In this document: in pieces, positions 24,235-33,939 of the stretch
How the letters are laid out: every line of letters starts with the position of its first letter
Position numbering within the stretch: position 1 is the stretch's first letter
Assembly (NCBI GenBank): GCA_020436125.1
Contig: JAGQYK010000010.1
Span: 1 to 41,561 of the forward strand
Direction: 5' to 3'
DNA: 41,561 bases
Source: Cyclobacteriaceae bacterium
GTDB taxonomy: Bacteria; Bacteroidota; Bacteroidia; Cytophagales; Cyclobacteriaceae
Program-made: the position numbers and the translations under genes
Notes under the pieces: model-generated
What the model was told of the DNA's origin: nothing
The model's input: the letters and a program-made list of their open reading frames with translations, nothing else
Database searches by the model: none

Positions 24235-25018
24235 TTTTGTATAGTTTAACACCAATAGTGCTTCCCCAAATATTTCCGATATAAAAAGAGGTGAACAATG
24301 AACCATAAATAATAAACCTTGCACTCTCAACGCCATCCTTCCTATAACTTTCCCAGGTTTGTAACCCAAGTATAGTTGCAATGATTAACTGATAGATCCC
24401 TTGACCTGGCTTTTCAACATACATTCTTCCGGCTCCAGGAATAAGTGCCGATAGTACTCCGGCCTTTAGACCTGATTTCTTACTAACAGCGATGAGTTTT
24501 TTTTTATGAAAGTTCAAGTCCTCTGCTTGAACGCCAATTAGGTAATTTTCTTTATCAAGAAGAAGTGAAAGAGAATCGTAACTCTTGAAATTTCTATCCA
24601 ACAAGCTGACTGCCGCAAGACTTAAGTTCTTCAGGTTGTAAAGGCTAGTGTCAGTGCTATTATAATTTTTTAGTTTTAGAGCGGCAGTGCTATACTTACC
24701 TAGGTAGGAGGAACTAAGTGTGCTATAAAATAAGGATTGTGTAGATAGAGGAATACTGCCATTGCTTACCTTATCGTAATGTACTACAGCTTCTTCCAAT
24801 AATTTCTGACTGAAGTAAATTTGACCAAGCATAAAGTGAGCACTGTCTAGAGCGCGAGTATCCTCACTTTCTGCTAGTATTTTTTTCAATACAAAAGATG
24901 CTTCTTCATAAGATTCATTATCTATTAGATAGCTGGCAAATTTGAATTCATCCCCTCCATTATCTTGTGCCAATAGTGGCTTGGTCAGTATAATTAGAAT
25001 AAAAATAAGAAGCCGCAT
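24161..25018 (-). CDS. TPR/membrane-hairpin protein, first of two tandem relatives
   Basis: A 285-residue protein with a signal peptide (MRLLIFILIILTKPLLA, then QDNGG), TPR-like helices (YLIDNESYEEASFVLKKIL, AHFMLGQIYFSQKLLEEAVV) and a C-terminal membrane module opening GVLSALIPGAGRMYVEKPGQ, with two or three hydrophobic segments after it. The 'PG.G..Y...P..G' turn is shared with the next gene, and overall layout is the same, so the two are probably an old tandem duplication. It follows the YidD-like gene by 7 bases. It may anchor or scaffold an envelope complex with YidD, which is inference from position. Confidence 0.75.
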   Translation of the reverse strand: MRLLIFILIILTKPLLAQDNGGDEFKFASYLIDNESYEEASFVLKKILAESEDTRALDSAHFMLGQIYFSQKLLEEAVVHYDKVSNGSIPLSTQSLFYSTLSSSYLGKYSTAALKLKNYNSTDTSLYNLKNLSLAAVSLLDRNFKSYDSLSLLLDKENYLIGVQAEDLNFHKKKLIAVSKKSGLKAGVLSALIPGAGRMYVEKPGQGIYQLIIATILGLQTWESYRKDGVESARFIIYGSLFTSFYIGNIWGSTIGVKLYKNEIKETVDNAILLDMHIPLRTLFR

Positions 25019-25025
25019 TTTCTGA

Positions 25026-25442
25026 TCAATGATTTTGATAGAACCTCAATTCATCAATTACTTTACCATCACTAGTAAGCGCGGAGGGGTAGGATTCGAT
25101 GGGGGCAAAGCGATTACATCTTACTACTCGGTCAAATGAAACGAAGTAGCCTTTAAAAAGCCCGAACTCCTCAATAAGATCACCGCAAAACTCGTTACAT
25201 TGATTCTTAAAATAACAAGACATTCCCAATTGGTCGTAAATCGTATGTTTAAAAAATAAGTATCCTGGTTTAAAAATATAAGGAATGATTCTTTTCTTTT
25301 TTTTGATAACGTCACGTGTTGGATTTTCCAGATCCTGTTTATGAGAGAAGATGAGATTGAGGTCTTTATTGCTTTGTGCTAGACTTTGCGAATACAGAGA
25401 AAGAAAAAGGGCGACTGTTACCAGTAATCTAAGGCTTATCAT
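25026..25442 (-). CDS. YidD-like protein with N-terminal signal peptide
   Basis: A 138-residue protein. After a cleavable-looking signal peptide (MISLRLLVTVALFLSLYSQS, then LAQS) it has the YidD-type block from about residue 54: PYIFKPGYLFFKHTIYDQLG, SCYFKNQCNEFCGDLIEEFG, then LFKGYFVSFDRVVRCNRF. This follows the YidD pattern 'C.F.P.CS.Y......HG..KG......R..RC.PF', with Cys-76, Cys-81, Cys-86 and Cys-109. Ordinary YidD is about 70-90 residues, is encoded beside yidC/rnpA and helps YidC insert membrane proteins from the cytosolic face. A signal peptide would put this one in the periplasm. Start ATG overlaps the stop of the LolA-like gene. Confidence 0.68.
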   Translation of the reverse strand: MISLRLLVTVALFLSLYSQSLAQSNKDLNLIFSHKQDLENPTRDVIKKKKRIIPYIFKPGYLFFKHTIYDQLGMSCYFKNQCNEFCGDLIEEFGLFKGYFVSFDRVVRCNRFAPIESYPSALTSDGKVIDELRFYQNH

Positions 25443-26128
25443 TTAATGACATTGGCTGAGGTGGGTATTTTGAAATTAAAGTATTCATCAGAAACATCAG
25501 CATCAAACTTGATGTCACTGTACTCTGTTTTAGAAACGATCGAGTCGGTGGGGGAAACAAAAGAGATTTGGGTAAGGTTGGTAGGGATGGAGATTCCGTA
25601 ATGCCGCTGGTATTTATAAAAGTATATTTTTTTACTAAAGCTACCATTGCTATTGTAGTAGCCTAAAAATATAGGATTGTTCTTGTTGTGGACCAGCTCT
25701 ACCTTAGAGATAGCATTTTTCATTTGAGCTGGTGGGAGCCACGTGGTAATTTTAAGCCCATCTTCAAATCTGGTGTTACCCACTCTGAAACCCATACGTG
25801 CCAATCCAAGATCACTTTTGTTATTCTCAAGGAAAAAGTACAGTTGGTTGTTTTCAGTGCTGAATAAAAAATTTTGCCTTTACAAGACTGAATTCTCTCT
25901 TGCATTATACATGATGACATCCCCTTTTTTTGTGTTGGATATAAAGATTTCTTCAGGAGCAGTGTAGTAGCTTACCATTCTACCCTCTGAATTGTAAAAT
26001 ATCTTTGCTTTTGTGATGCTCATTTTGCCCTCATGGGCAGTGCGCGTGAGTAGCTCCATAGAAATTTTTTTAAATACGTACTGCTCTGGAACGATCAATA
26101 ATAGACAAAGTAGCAGGTAATACCCCAT
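25439..26128 (-). pseudogene. LolA-like lipoprotein-carrier gene interrupted by one in-frame TAA
   Basis: Reading from ATG 26128 gives a signal-like start (MGYYLLLCLLLIVPEQYVFK) and the LolA-fold pattern KIFYNSEGRMVSYYTAPEEI, then KKGDVIMYNARENSVL, then TAA (25880-25882). The same frame continues open: RQNFLFSTENNQLYFFLENN, KSDLGLARMGFRVGNTRFED and GLKITTWLPPAQMKNAISKV, to a stop that overlaps the YidD-like start. Both halves read as one LolA-type protein of about 229 residues, so the TAA is a nonsense change, a read-through stop or a sequencing error. The 3' half retains good coding character, which suggests recent change. It is the first gene of the cassette. Confidence 0.62.
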
Positions 26129-26299
26129 GAATAGGAATTGAATGAATACGAATATTAATACTACAATATGAAATTATTTTGTCAAAATAGCAGCATGGAA
26201 TAAGAGGCTTTACTTCGTTTTTGGAAATTTATCGTAGCGGTGTCCGTAATTTCTCTTTTCAGCAGTAATTATTATTGGGATATGCCTCTATCGATGCAA

Positions 26300-26327
26300 C
26301 TGAGACAATCAGTTTTTACTGTCTCAG
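26300..26327. repeat. Strong hairpin in the 467-base spacer
   Basis: CTGAGACA (26300-26307) and TGTCTCAG (26320-26327) form a perfect 8-base stem with a 12-base loop. It lies in the 26129-26595 spacer between the LolA-like gene and gldA, where I see no gene. The spacer also holds a tandem repeat GTTCATGCTA (26347-26356 and 26361-26370, 14-base period), a plus-strand terminator and the gldA -7 element. Confidence 0.5.
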
Positions 26328-26472
26328 AATAGTAAAAGGACTTATTGTTCATGCTAGTCTGTTCATGCTATTCCGCTTTATAATTAAAGTGGGCAATCGT
26401 GGTTCTTTAGTGATTTTCAACACGAAATAGGCAACAAGAAGCACATCTGGAAAGGCCATTAAATTCAAAAAT

Positions 26473-26506
26473 GACCTCTTTTTATAGGGAGGTCTTTTCT
26501 TTTTTA
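26473..26506 (+). terminator. Plus-strand terminator with no gene in front of it
   Basis: GACCTC (26473-26478) and GAGGTC (26489-26494) with a 10-base loop, then TTTTCTTTTTTA on the plus strand. The nearest plus-strand gene upstream ends at 23336, beyond another terminator, so this should end an unannotated short transcript starting within 26129-26470, or be an attenuator. The stem is only 6 base pairs. Confidence 0.5.
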
Positions 26507-26516
26507 TTGAAAAATA

Positions 26517-26524
26517 TATTTTTG
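26517..26524 (+). promoter_or_regulatory. -7 element of the gldA operon
   Basis: TATTTTTG fits TAnnTTTG; the mRNA would start near 26531 with a leader of about 65 bases before the gldA ATG. No TTG was found 19-21 bases upstream, only weak T-rich sequence. Confidence 0.4.
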
Positions 26525-26595
26525 CATCCGTAAGAGTAGTGGCCTTCAGTCATTACCGTTTAGTATAAAATTCAGTAAACCTGATTGCTAAACAA

Positions 26596-27525
26596 ATGAA
26601 CATAACAATACAAAGTTTATCAAAACAGTATGGGCCTCAGAAAGCTGTTGACAATCTTTCTTTTGAGGTGAAAACAGGTGAGATACTTGGATTTCTTGGT
26701 CCAAACGGGGCGGGAAAGAGTACTACTATGAAAATGATTACTGGATACCTTGGGATAGGGGAAGGTACTGTGCTCTTTGGAAACAAGTCGGTAGTTGATC
26801 ATGGTGATTTGATTAAGAGGCACATCGGATATCTCCCGGAGAATAATCCACTTTACCTCGACATGCCTATCATCGATTACCTTGAATTTTGTGCTGCGCT
26901 TCAGGGTGTAGAAAAAGAAAAAATTCAGGAGCGAGTAAGAACAATGGTAAGGGTGTGTGGTCTCAATGCTGAAAAACACAAGAAGATAGGGGAGCTTTCC
27001 AAAGGTTATCGCCAAAGGGTTGGCTTGGCACAGGCGATGATTCACGATCCCGAAATACTTATTTTGGATGAACCCACTACAGGCCTCGACCCTAACCAGA
27101 TCGTGGAGATAAGAAAATTAATTCGTGAGATAGGTAAAGAAAAAACGGTAATTCTCAGTACGCATATTCTTCCAGAAGTGGAGGCGACTTGTGATCGTAT
27201 ATTAATTATTAATAAAGGCAAGATTGTGGCAGACGGAACTGCCGACACCCTTCGTAAACAGGCCACTGGCCAAGAGTTAATCAAAGTGAGAATAGAGGAT
27301 GGCGGTACAGATGAAGTGCTTCATGAACTGAGAAGAATGCCTACAACAGATCGTGTTGAGTTAGTAGATAAAAATCCTAATCGCTTTGAGGTACAGAGCA
27401 AAACTGATGCCTCTTCCAAGCGAGAAATATTTAATCTATGTGTAGAGAAGGGATGGGTACTAAGTGAGTTAGTCCCTATCGAAACGAGGCTTGAAGATAT
27501 TTTCAGAAACTTAACGATGAATTGA
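26596..27525 (+). CDS. gldA: GldA-like ABC transporter ATP-binding protein
   Basis: A 309-residue ABC ATPase: Walker A GPNGAGKST (35-43), Q/D-loop region GYLPENNPLYLDM (78-90), signature LSKGYRQRVGLAQAM (134-148, LSKGY in place of LSGGQ), Walker B ILILDEPTTGLDP (154-166) and the His-switch STHILPEVE. A C-terminal extension of about 80 residues is typical of GldA/CcmA-type exporters. In Flavobacterium johnsoniae GldA, GldF and GldG form one transporter needed for gliding. The adjacent genes encode the permease and auxiliary protein. Since related ABC plus DUF4340 clusters also occur in bacteria that do not glide, gliding is not proven. Confidence 0.85.
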   Translation: MNITIQSLSKQYGPQKAVDNLSFEVKTGEILGFLGPNGAGKSTTMKMITGYLGIGEGTVLFGNKSVVDHGDLIKRHIGYLPENNPLYLDMPIIDYLEFCAALQGVEKEKIQERVRTMVRVCGLNAEKHKKIGELSKGYRQRVGLAQAMIHDPEILILDEPTTGLDPNQIVEIRKLIREIGKEKTVILSTHILPEVEATCDRILIINKGKIVADGTADTLRKQATGQELIKVRIEDGGTDEVLHELRRMPTTDRVELVDKNPNRFEVQSKTDASSKREIFNLCVEKGWVLSELVPIETRLEDIFRNLTMN

Positions 27526-27526
27526 A

Positions 27527-28249
27527 ATGCAAACGATTTGGATCATAACAAAACGGGAGCTGCAATCTTTTTTTGATTCGTTGATTGCCTATATCATATT
27601 GATTTTGTTCCTGGGTTTTAGCGGATTTTTTACCTGGTTATTTGGCTCTGATATTTTTCTGGTTGGGCAGGCTAGCCTGCAATCTTTTTTTAGTGTTTCT
27701 TACTGGACGCTATTTTTCTTTATCCCTGCACTTACCATGAGATTGTTGGCAGAGGAAAAGAAGACCGGAACCATTGAGTTATTGCTAACCAAAGCGGTAA
27801 CGGATAGAGAAGTCGTTATCGGTAAATTCCTATCCACGCTTTTGTTGGTAATTATCGCATTAGCTTTTACCCTTCCATATGTTATTACCATCAATAATAT
27901 TGGTAATATGGATTTGGGGCAGGTAATCTGCGGGTATCTGGGGCTTATGTTGATGAGTGCTTCATATATCAGCATTGGATTATATGCCAGCAGCACTACC
28001 AATAACCAAATTGTTGCTTTTTTAATGGCAATGCTGATTGGATTATTTTTTCACATCATTTTTGATGTGCTGGCTGGTAATTTTTCAGGGATAGTTGGAC
28101 AGGTATTGCATACACTTAGCTTGTCCAATCACTTTGAGGGTATCTCTCGGGGGGTGATTGATACCCGAGACCTTATTTATTTTAGTTCATTAATTTTTAT
28201 CGGATTATTTCTTTCCGAGCTCTCATTAACTAAACGAAACATCGATTAG
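27527..28249 (+). CDS. gldF: GldF-like ABC transporter permease
   Basis: A 240-residue ABC-2-type permease with six hydrophobic segments. It opens MQTIWIITKRELQSFFDSLI and contains RLLAEEKKTGTIELLLTKAV, the cytoplasmic coupling loop of this family (E-E-K-..G-T-.E-.L). It starts one base after the gldA stop, and gldG starts four bases after it, so all three are made together. Size matches F. johnsoniae GldF. Confidence 0.85.
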   Translation: MQTIWIITKRELQSFFDSLIAYIILILFLGFSGFFTWLFGSDIFLVGQASLQSFFSVSYWTLFFFIPALTMRLLAEEKKTGTIELLLTKAVTDREVVIGKFLSTLLLVIIALAFTLPYVITINNIGNMDLGQVICGYLGLMLMSASYISIGLYASSTTNNQIVAFLMAMLIGLFFHIIFDVLAGNFSGIVGQVLHTLSLSNHFEGISRGVIDTRDLIYFSSLIFIGLFLSELSLTKRNID

Positions 28250-28253
28250 TTCT

Positions 28254-29768
28254 ATGAAACAAAAACTTTATATAACAACAATACTTGTTATTGCGATCCT
28301 TCTTGTGATCAATTTGCTGTCCAATGAGTTTCATTTACGTTTTGACCTTACGGATGAAAAACAATACACCCTAAGTCAGGCGACAAGGGATATCTTAAAT
28401 GACCTTGAAGAGCCTGTTACCATCAAGGCATACTTCTCTGAAGACCTTCCCCCTAATGTGATCAAAGCGAGGCAAGATTTTCAGGAAATGCTGGTTGAGT
28501 ATGCCAGTCTGGCGGATGGACTTTTGTTGTATGAGTTCATTAATCCCAATGAAAATGAAGCCAATGAACAGGACGCGATGAGCCATGGTATCCAGCCTGT
28601 GTTAATTAATGTAAGAGAGAAGGATCAGGTAAAACAGCAGAAAGCTTTTCTCGGTGCAACGGTCGCATTGGATGACAGGTCAGATGTAATTCCATTGATT
28701 CAACCGGGTACAGCCATGGAGTATGCACTTTCAACGGCCATTAAAAAAATTTCAGTAAAAGATAAGCCAACGATAGGGTTTCTTCAGGGGCATGGAGAAC
28801 CTCCTCTCAGCGAACTTATGCAGCTTCAAAACCAGCTTACCGTTCTCTATACTGTGAGAGAGGTGAACTTAAATACACAAGAGGTAGGTGATGATATTAG
28901 TTCTTTGGTTATCATCCGACCCACAGATAGCATTTCCCATCAGGAGTTGAATCGAATCGATAACTTTTTAGCACGTGGCGGAAATGTGGCCATAGCCATG
29001 AACCGAGTAGTCGGAGATTTACAGAATGCGTCAGGGACATCTCTAAATACAGGTCTTGAAAGTTGGCTACAGCAAAAAGGCATAGTAGTAGAAAATAATT
29101 TTGTGGTGGATGCCACTTGTGGTGCAGTGACTGTGCAACAGCAACAAGGTTTTTTTACGATGCAAACCAACGTCTCATTCCCTTTTCTTCCTCGAATTTC
29201 CAATTTTGCAGATCATGCAATTACAAAAGGCCTGGAGAATGTTCTTCTTGAGTTTGCAAGTTCGATCAGATATAGTGGTGACTCTACCAAACAGTTTACA
29301 CCCATCGTGCTGACTTCTGAAAAGTCAAACTCTTTAGGGGCTCCCCAGTTTTTCAATATTCAAAAACAATGGACAGACGCTGATTTTCCTCTTCGTAACT
29401 TAATTGTAGGAGCTGCAATTGAAGGTAAGCTGGCAGGCGAAGCTCAATCCAAAATGGTTGTTATTTCTGATGGTGATTTTATTATAACAGGTTCTCCTCA
29501 GCGTCCCCGGCAGCTACAACCTGACAATGTAAGTCTTATGGCCAATAGCATCGATTGGTTGTCTGACGATACAGGCTTGATTGCACTTCGAACAAAAGGA
29601 GTGACATCTAGGCCGATTGATGAATTGGAAGATTCTACTAAAACAATTTTGAAGTATTCAAATTTTCTTGCTCCATTACTTCTAGTAATAGGCTATGGAT
29701 TGGTTCGTATGCAGCGGAACAGAATGAAACGATTGAAAAGAATGAGTGAAAACTATGAAGAAGTATAG
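28254..29768 (+). CDS. gldG: GldG-like ABC transporter auxiliary protein
   Basis: A 504-residue protein anchored by a helix at each end (about 7-22 and 470-490) with a large extracytoplasmic part between them. It shows FHLRFDLTDEKQYTLSQATR, LNDLEEPVTIKAYFSEDLPP and later KPTIGFLQGHGEPPLSELMQ, which are the hallmark blocks of the Gldg/ABC_transp_aux family. The protein is the third part of the GldAFG-type transporter; cargo is not known. The end overlaps the DUF4340 gene by 14 bases. Confidence 0.85.
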   Translation: MKQKLYITTILVIAILLVINLLSNEFHLRFDLTDEKQYTLSQATRDILNDLEEPVTIKAYFSEDLPPNVIKARQDFQEMLVEYASLADGLLLYEFINPNENEANEQDAMSHGIQPVLINVREKDQVKQQKAFLGATVALDDRSDVIPLIQPGTAMEYALSTAIKKISVKDKPTIGFLQGHGEPPLSELMQLQNQLTVLYTVREVNLNTQEVGDDISSLVIIRPTDSISHQELNRIDNFLARGGNVAIAMNRVVGDLQNASGTSLNTGLESWLQQKGIVVENNFVVDATCGAVTVQQQQGFFTMQTNVSFPFLPRISNFADHAITKGLENVLLEFASSIRYSGDSTKQFTPIVLTSEKSNSLGAPQFFNIQKQWTDADFPLRNLIVGAAIEGKLAGEAQSKMVVISDGDFIITGSPQRPRQLQPDNVSLMANSIDWLSDDTGLIALRTKGVTSRPIDELEDSTKTILKYSNFLAPLLLVIGYGLVRMQRNRMKRLKRMSENYEEV

Positions 29769-30690
29769 TAACAAAGTTCTAATCATAGCACTGGTTGTGC
29801 TAATTGGCATTTTTGTCCTTTCAAAAGTTTTTCGATCTCCTAAGTTAGAAAGCAACGTAAGGAAAGAACTGGTAACAATAGATACCGCAAAAATTACGGA
29901 GGTGCGGCTTCAACCCGCAAAGGCATTGGGGCAGGAAATCAAATTGATAAAAAGTGGGAAAAAGTGGAAACTTTTGAGTGATTCCAAGGAAGCAAAAGTA
30001 GAAGCGGGGACGGTAGAGAGTATGTTAGGTGTGCTGATGAATTTGCAAGCACAACGTATGGTCACTCGTAAAAAAGAAAAATGGGATACGTTTGAAGTAG
30101 GAGAGAATAGTACAAGGGTGTCAGTCTATGCTGATGGTAAGAAACTGACCGATTTCAGAGTTGGTAAAACTGGATTTTCGCAAGGCCAGGGACAGGGCAT
30201 CTCCGGGGCTTACACCTATATCAGGATGATGGATGAAGAAGAGGTGTATTCCGCGGAAGGTTTTATTGGCTCTCATTTTAATAGATCTTTTAATGATTGG
30301 CGCGATAAAACTTTTTTAAGGGTTAATAAAGAAGATGTGGACAGAATCGAATTTGTTTATCCGGATTCTAGTTTTGTATTGGAGAAAAGAGATTCTACTT
30401 GGTTTGTTGGTGATCATCCTGCAAGTGTATCTAAAGTAGATGGGTATTTTAATAATATCAGATTTAAGAATGTTAATGAGTTTGAGGAAGGTTTTGTTTC
30501 TGATGGGGATCCGTTACTTAAAATGAATATTGTGAAAACAGATGGGGCGCAGGCAACAGCGCAGGCATGGATAAAAACTGAAGAAGATTGGGTGCTTACT
30601 TCTTCTTTTCAGGAAGGAGTTTATTTTACGGGTAAAACTACTGGAGCCATCAAAGATGTGTTTATAGGAAAAAATCAATTAATAGATTGA
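29755..30690 (+). CDS. DUF4340 domain membrane-anchored protein
   Basis: A 311-residue protein with an N-terminal membrane anchor (MKKYSNKVLIIALVVLIGIF) and a soluble repeated beta domain: IDTAKITEVRLQPAKALGQE, GKKWKLLS, EAGTVESMLGVLMNLQAQRM and later ...DRIEFVYPDSSFVLEKRDST. This is the DUF4340 pattern, typically encoded after GldG-like genes. The GTG at 29746 could be an alternative start; ATG 29755 is preferred. Last gene of the four-gene transporter operon. Confidence 0.82.
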   Translation: MKKYSNKVLIIALVVLIGIFVLSKVFRSPKLESNVRKELVTIDTAKITEVRLQPAKALGQEIKLIKSGKKWKLLSDSKEAKVEAGTVESMLGVLMNLQAQRMVTRKKEKWDTFEVGENSTRVSVYADGKKLTDFRVGKTGFSQGQGQGISGAYTYIRMMDEEEVYSAEGFIGSHFNRSFNDWRDKTFLRVNKEDVDRIEFVYPDSSFVLEKRDSTWFVGDHPASVSKVDGYFNNIRFKNVNEFEEGFVSDGDPLLKMNIVKTDGAQATAQAWIKTEEDWVLTSSFQEGVYFTGKTTGAIKDVFIGKNQLID

Positions 30691-30704
30691 AGAAAGAAGG
30701 AAAC

Positions 30705-30733
30705 AAAAAAAGAGGCCCGAGAGCCTCTTTTTT
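30705..30733. terminator. Bidirectional terminator between the gld operon and atpC
   Basis: AGAGGC (30711-30716) pairs with GCCTCT (30723-30728), extended by A-rich and T-rich arms on both sides, with a 6-base loop. T-runs occur on both strands. It lies between convergent transcription units. Confidence 0.85.
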
Positions 30734-30753
30734 ATCATAATTAACAATCAATA

Positions 30754-30999
30754 TTATTTGGCTAATCCGTCAGCAAGTAGAATCACTTTGTTCTCCATTA
30801 CTTCTACAACGCCTCCTGTTATTCTAAGTTGATTGGTAGCTTCCTTTGATTTATAAACTACCTCACCTTCTTTTAATAAACTAACCAGAGGGGCGTGACC
30901 ATTTAAAATCTGAAACGATCCGTCTAAACCTGGGAAGGTTGCGATATGCACTTCTCCATTAAATACTTTTTGTTCTGGTGTAATTATTTCTAAGTGCAT
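30754..30999 (-). CDS. atpC: ATP synthase F1 epsilon subunit, short form
   Basis: An 81-residue protein holding only the N-terminal beta-sandwich of epsilon: MHLEIITPEQKVFNGEVHIA, FPGLDGSFQILNGHAPLVSL and LRITGGVVEVMENKVILLAD. The inhibitory C-terminal two-helix domain of E. coli epsilon (total about 139 residues) is absent, as is usual in Bacteroidota. It binds gamma and the c-ring in the rotor stalk. It lies 6 bases after atpD; the other ATP synthase genes are not in the window. Confidence 0.93.
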   Translation of the reverse strand: MHLEIITPEQKVFNGEVHIATFPGLDGSFQILNGHAPLVSLLKEGEVVYKSKEATNQLRITGGVVEVMENKVILLADGLAK

Positions 31000-31005
31000 C
31001 CTTTA

Positions 31006-32538
<1,533 letters not shown>

Positions 32539-32552
32539 TTAAAATCCGACCG

Positions 32553-32582
32553 CAAAAGTAGTAGTTTCAGCTTCAAAGGCAA
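32553..32582 (-). promoter_or_regulatory. Bacteroidota-type promoter of atpDC
   Basis: TTG (32580-32582) and TACTTTTG (32553-32560) on the minus strand with a 19-base spacer, an exact match to TTG-N19-TAnnTTTG. It ends 38 bases before the atpD start codon. Confidence 0.8.
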
Positions 32583-32636
32583 AAAAACTCTGACTGAAAG
32601 ATGGCTTATTTACAGCGATTTTGAGGGCTATTAGCG

Positions 32637-33851
32637 TTATGCGCTGATAAGCTCAATTCTGAAGGTTGTACCCTGACTTTCATCGGATGCTTTCACAAAT
32701 ATTCTCCCTCCATGATACAACTCTACAATCCTTTTGGCCAGGGTGAGCCCCAGCCCCCAGCCCCTTTTTTTGGTAGTAAAACCTGCTTTAAATACGTTGG
32801 CGATGTTTGACTTCGGGATGCCCTTTCCTGTGTCAGAAATATCGATAAATACTTTCCCGTCACTGCCCCTTAAAATTTTTATGGCAATAGTACCGGAACT
32901 GCCGATGGCGTCCACGGCATTTTTGCATAGGTTTTCAATGACCCATTCCAAAAGGGGTGCGTGTGCCCGGGCCATGATCGATTCTGACAGCGTGTAGAGT
33001 TCTATCTTTATTTTGGACGAAACGCGCGGCTCTAAATAACTCACCACATTTGTGATCAAATTATAGATGTTTTCATCTTTCAGTGTGGGGGCAGAACCAA
33101 TGCTTGAAAACCTCTCTGTAACCATGGTGAGTTTTCTAATATCCTTATCCAGCTCGTCAACAATGCCCTTATTTTTAATTTCCGGATCATCTCTGAGTAC
33201 TTCAATCCAGGCCATTAAAGAAGAAAGCGGAGTGCCCAATTGATGGGCTGTTTCTTTGGCAAGCCCTACCCATACTCTGTTTTGTTCGGCAGCTTTCGAG
33301 TAGTTGAAGGCCAAATAGGAGATAAAGCCAAAAATCGCAATCACAGAGAGTTGAACATAAGGATAGGCTACTAACTGGGTAAGCAAGAAAGAATTCTTGT
33401 AGTATACGTACTGTCTACCGAAAATTTCTCCTGTGTTCGGGTCTTTAAGAACAATGTCAATAGGTGGATAGGTGGCTTTCATTTCCTTTAGCTCCTGTTC
33501 CAGCATTTCATCTTTCTTTTTTGGCGTCCACGATGGATCAATGTCCAAGTTTCCAGAATAGACAAATTCACCCTCCTCATTTACCAATATGGTAGGGATG
33601 CTGTTGTTTTTGTAAATAATTTCTTCTGTAATAAAAAGTATGTTGTTTTCAGTGTCGTTGAGTGTGTGCTCAAGTGCTCTTGCATACAGCTTGATTTGTC
33701 GTGTTTCTCTTTCTTTAAGTTGATCTACTAAAATGTTGGTATAGTAGATAGAACCAATACTAATAATAACAGACACAGCGAGGATAATCCATTTTAACGT
33801 GGCGTTGTCCTGATAAAACTCCATTGATGGCAATGTGCTCTTGCGTGACAT
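32637..33851 (-). CDS. Membrane sensor histidine kinase, orphan
   Basis: A 404-residue kinase: membrane helix about 20-42, extracytoplasmic sensor about 43-155 (rich in charged residues, with a TILVNEEGEFVYSG strand), second helix about 160-182, then the dimerisation/phosphoacceptor helix LAKETAHQLGTPLSSLMAWI with His-203, and the ATPase domain with N-box ENLCKNAVDAI, G1 DISDTGKGIP and G2 KKRGWGLGLTLAKRIVELY. The residue after the phosphoacceptor His is Gln rather than the common Glu. No response regulator is beside it, so its partner is elsewhere. It lies between the ABC exporter and atpD. Confidence 0.9.
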   Translation of the reverse strand: MSRKSTLPSMEFYQDNATLKWIILAVSVIISIGSIYYTNILVDQLKERETRQIKLYARALEHTLNDTENNILFITEEIIYKNNSIPTILVNEEGEFVYSGNLDIDPSWTPKKKDEMLEQELKEMKATYPPIDIVLKDPNTGEIFGRQYVYYKNSFLLTQLVAYPYVQLSVIAIFGFISYLAFNYSKAAEQNRVWVGLAKETAHQLGTPLSSLMAWIEVLRDDPEIKNKGIVDELDKDIRKLTMVTERFSSIGSAPTLKDENIYNLITNVVSYLEPRVSSKIKIELYTLSESIMARAHAPLLEWVIENLCKNAVDAIGSSGTIAIKILRGSDGKVFIDISDTGKGIPKSNIANVFKAGFTTKKRGWGLGLTLAKRIVELYHGGRIFVKASDESQGTTFRIELISA

Positions 33852-33939
33852 AGCTGATGAAGTTAAGTAAAAAAGGTGTAAGTGACCAAAGGTGGATGAA
33901 GAGAGATAATGCTGCCTGCCATTAACCCAAATGACGTGA

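Noticed and set aside
24235-24381. N-terminal extension of the second TPR frame.
   Set aside because: It lacks a signal peptide, lies wholly inside the other gene, and ATG 24234 begins a clear signal peptide.
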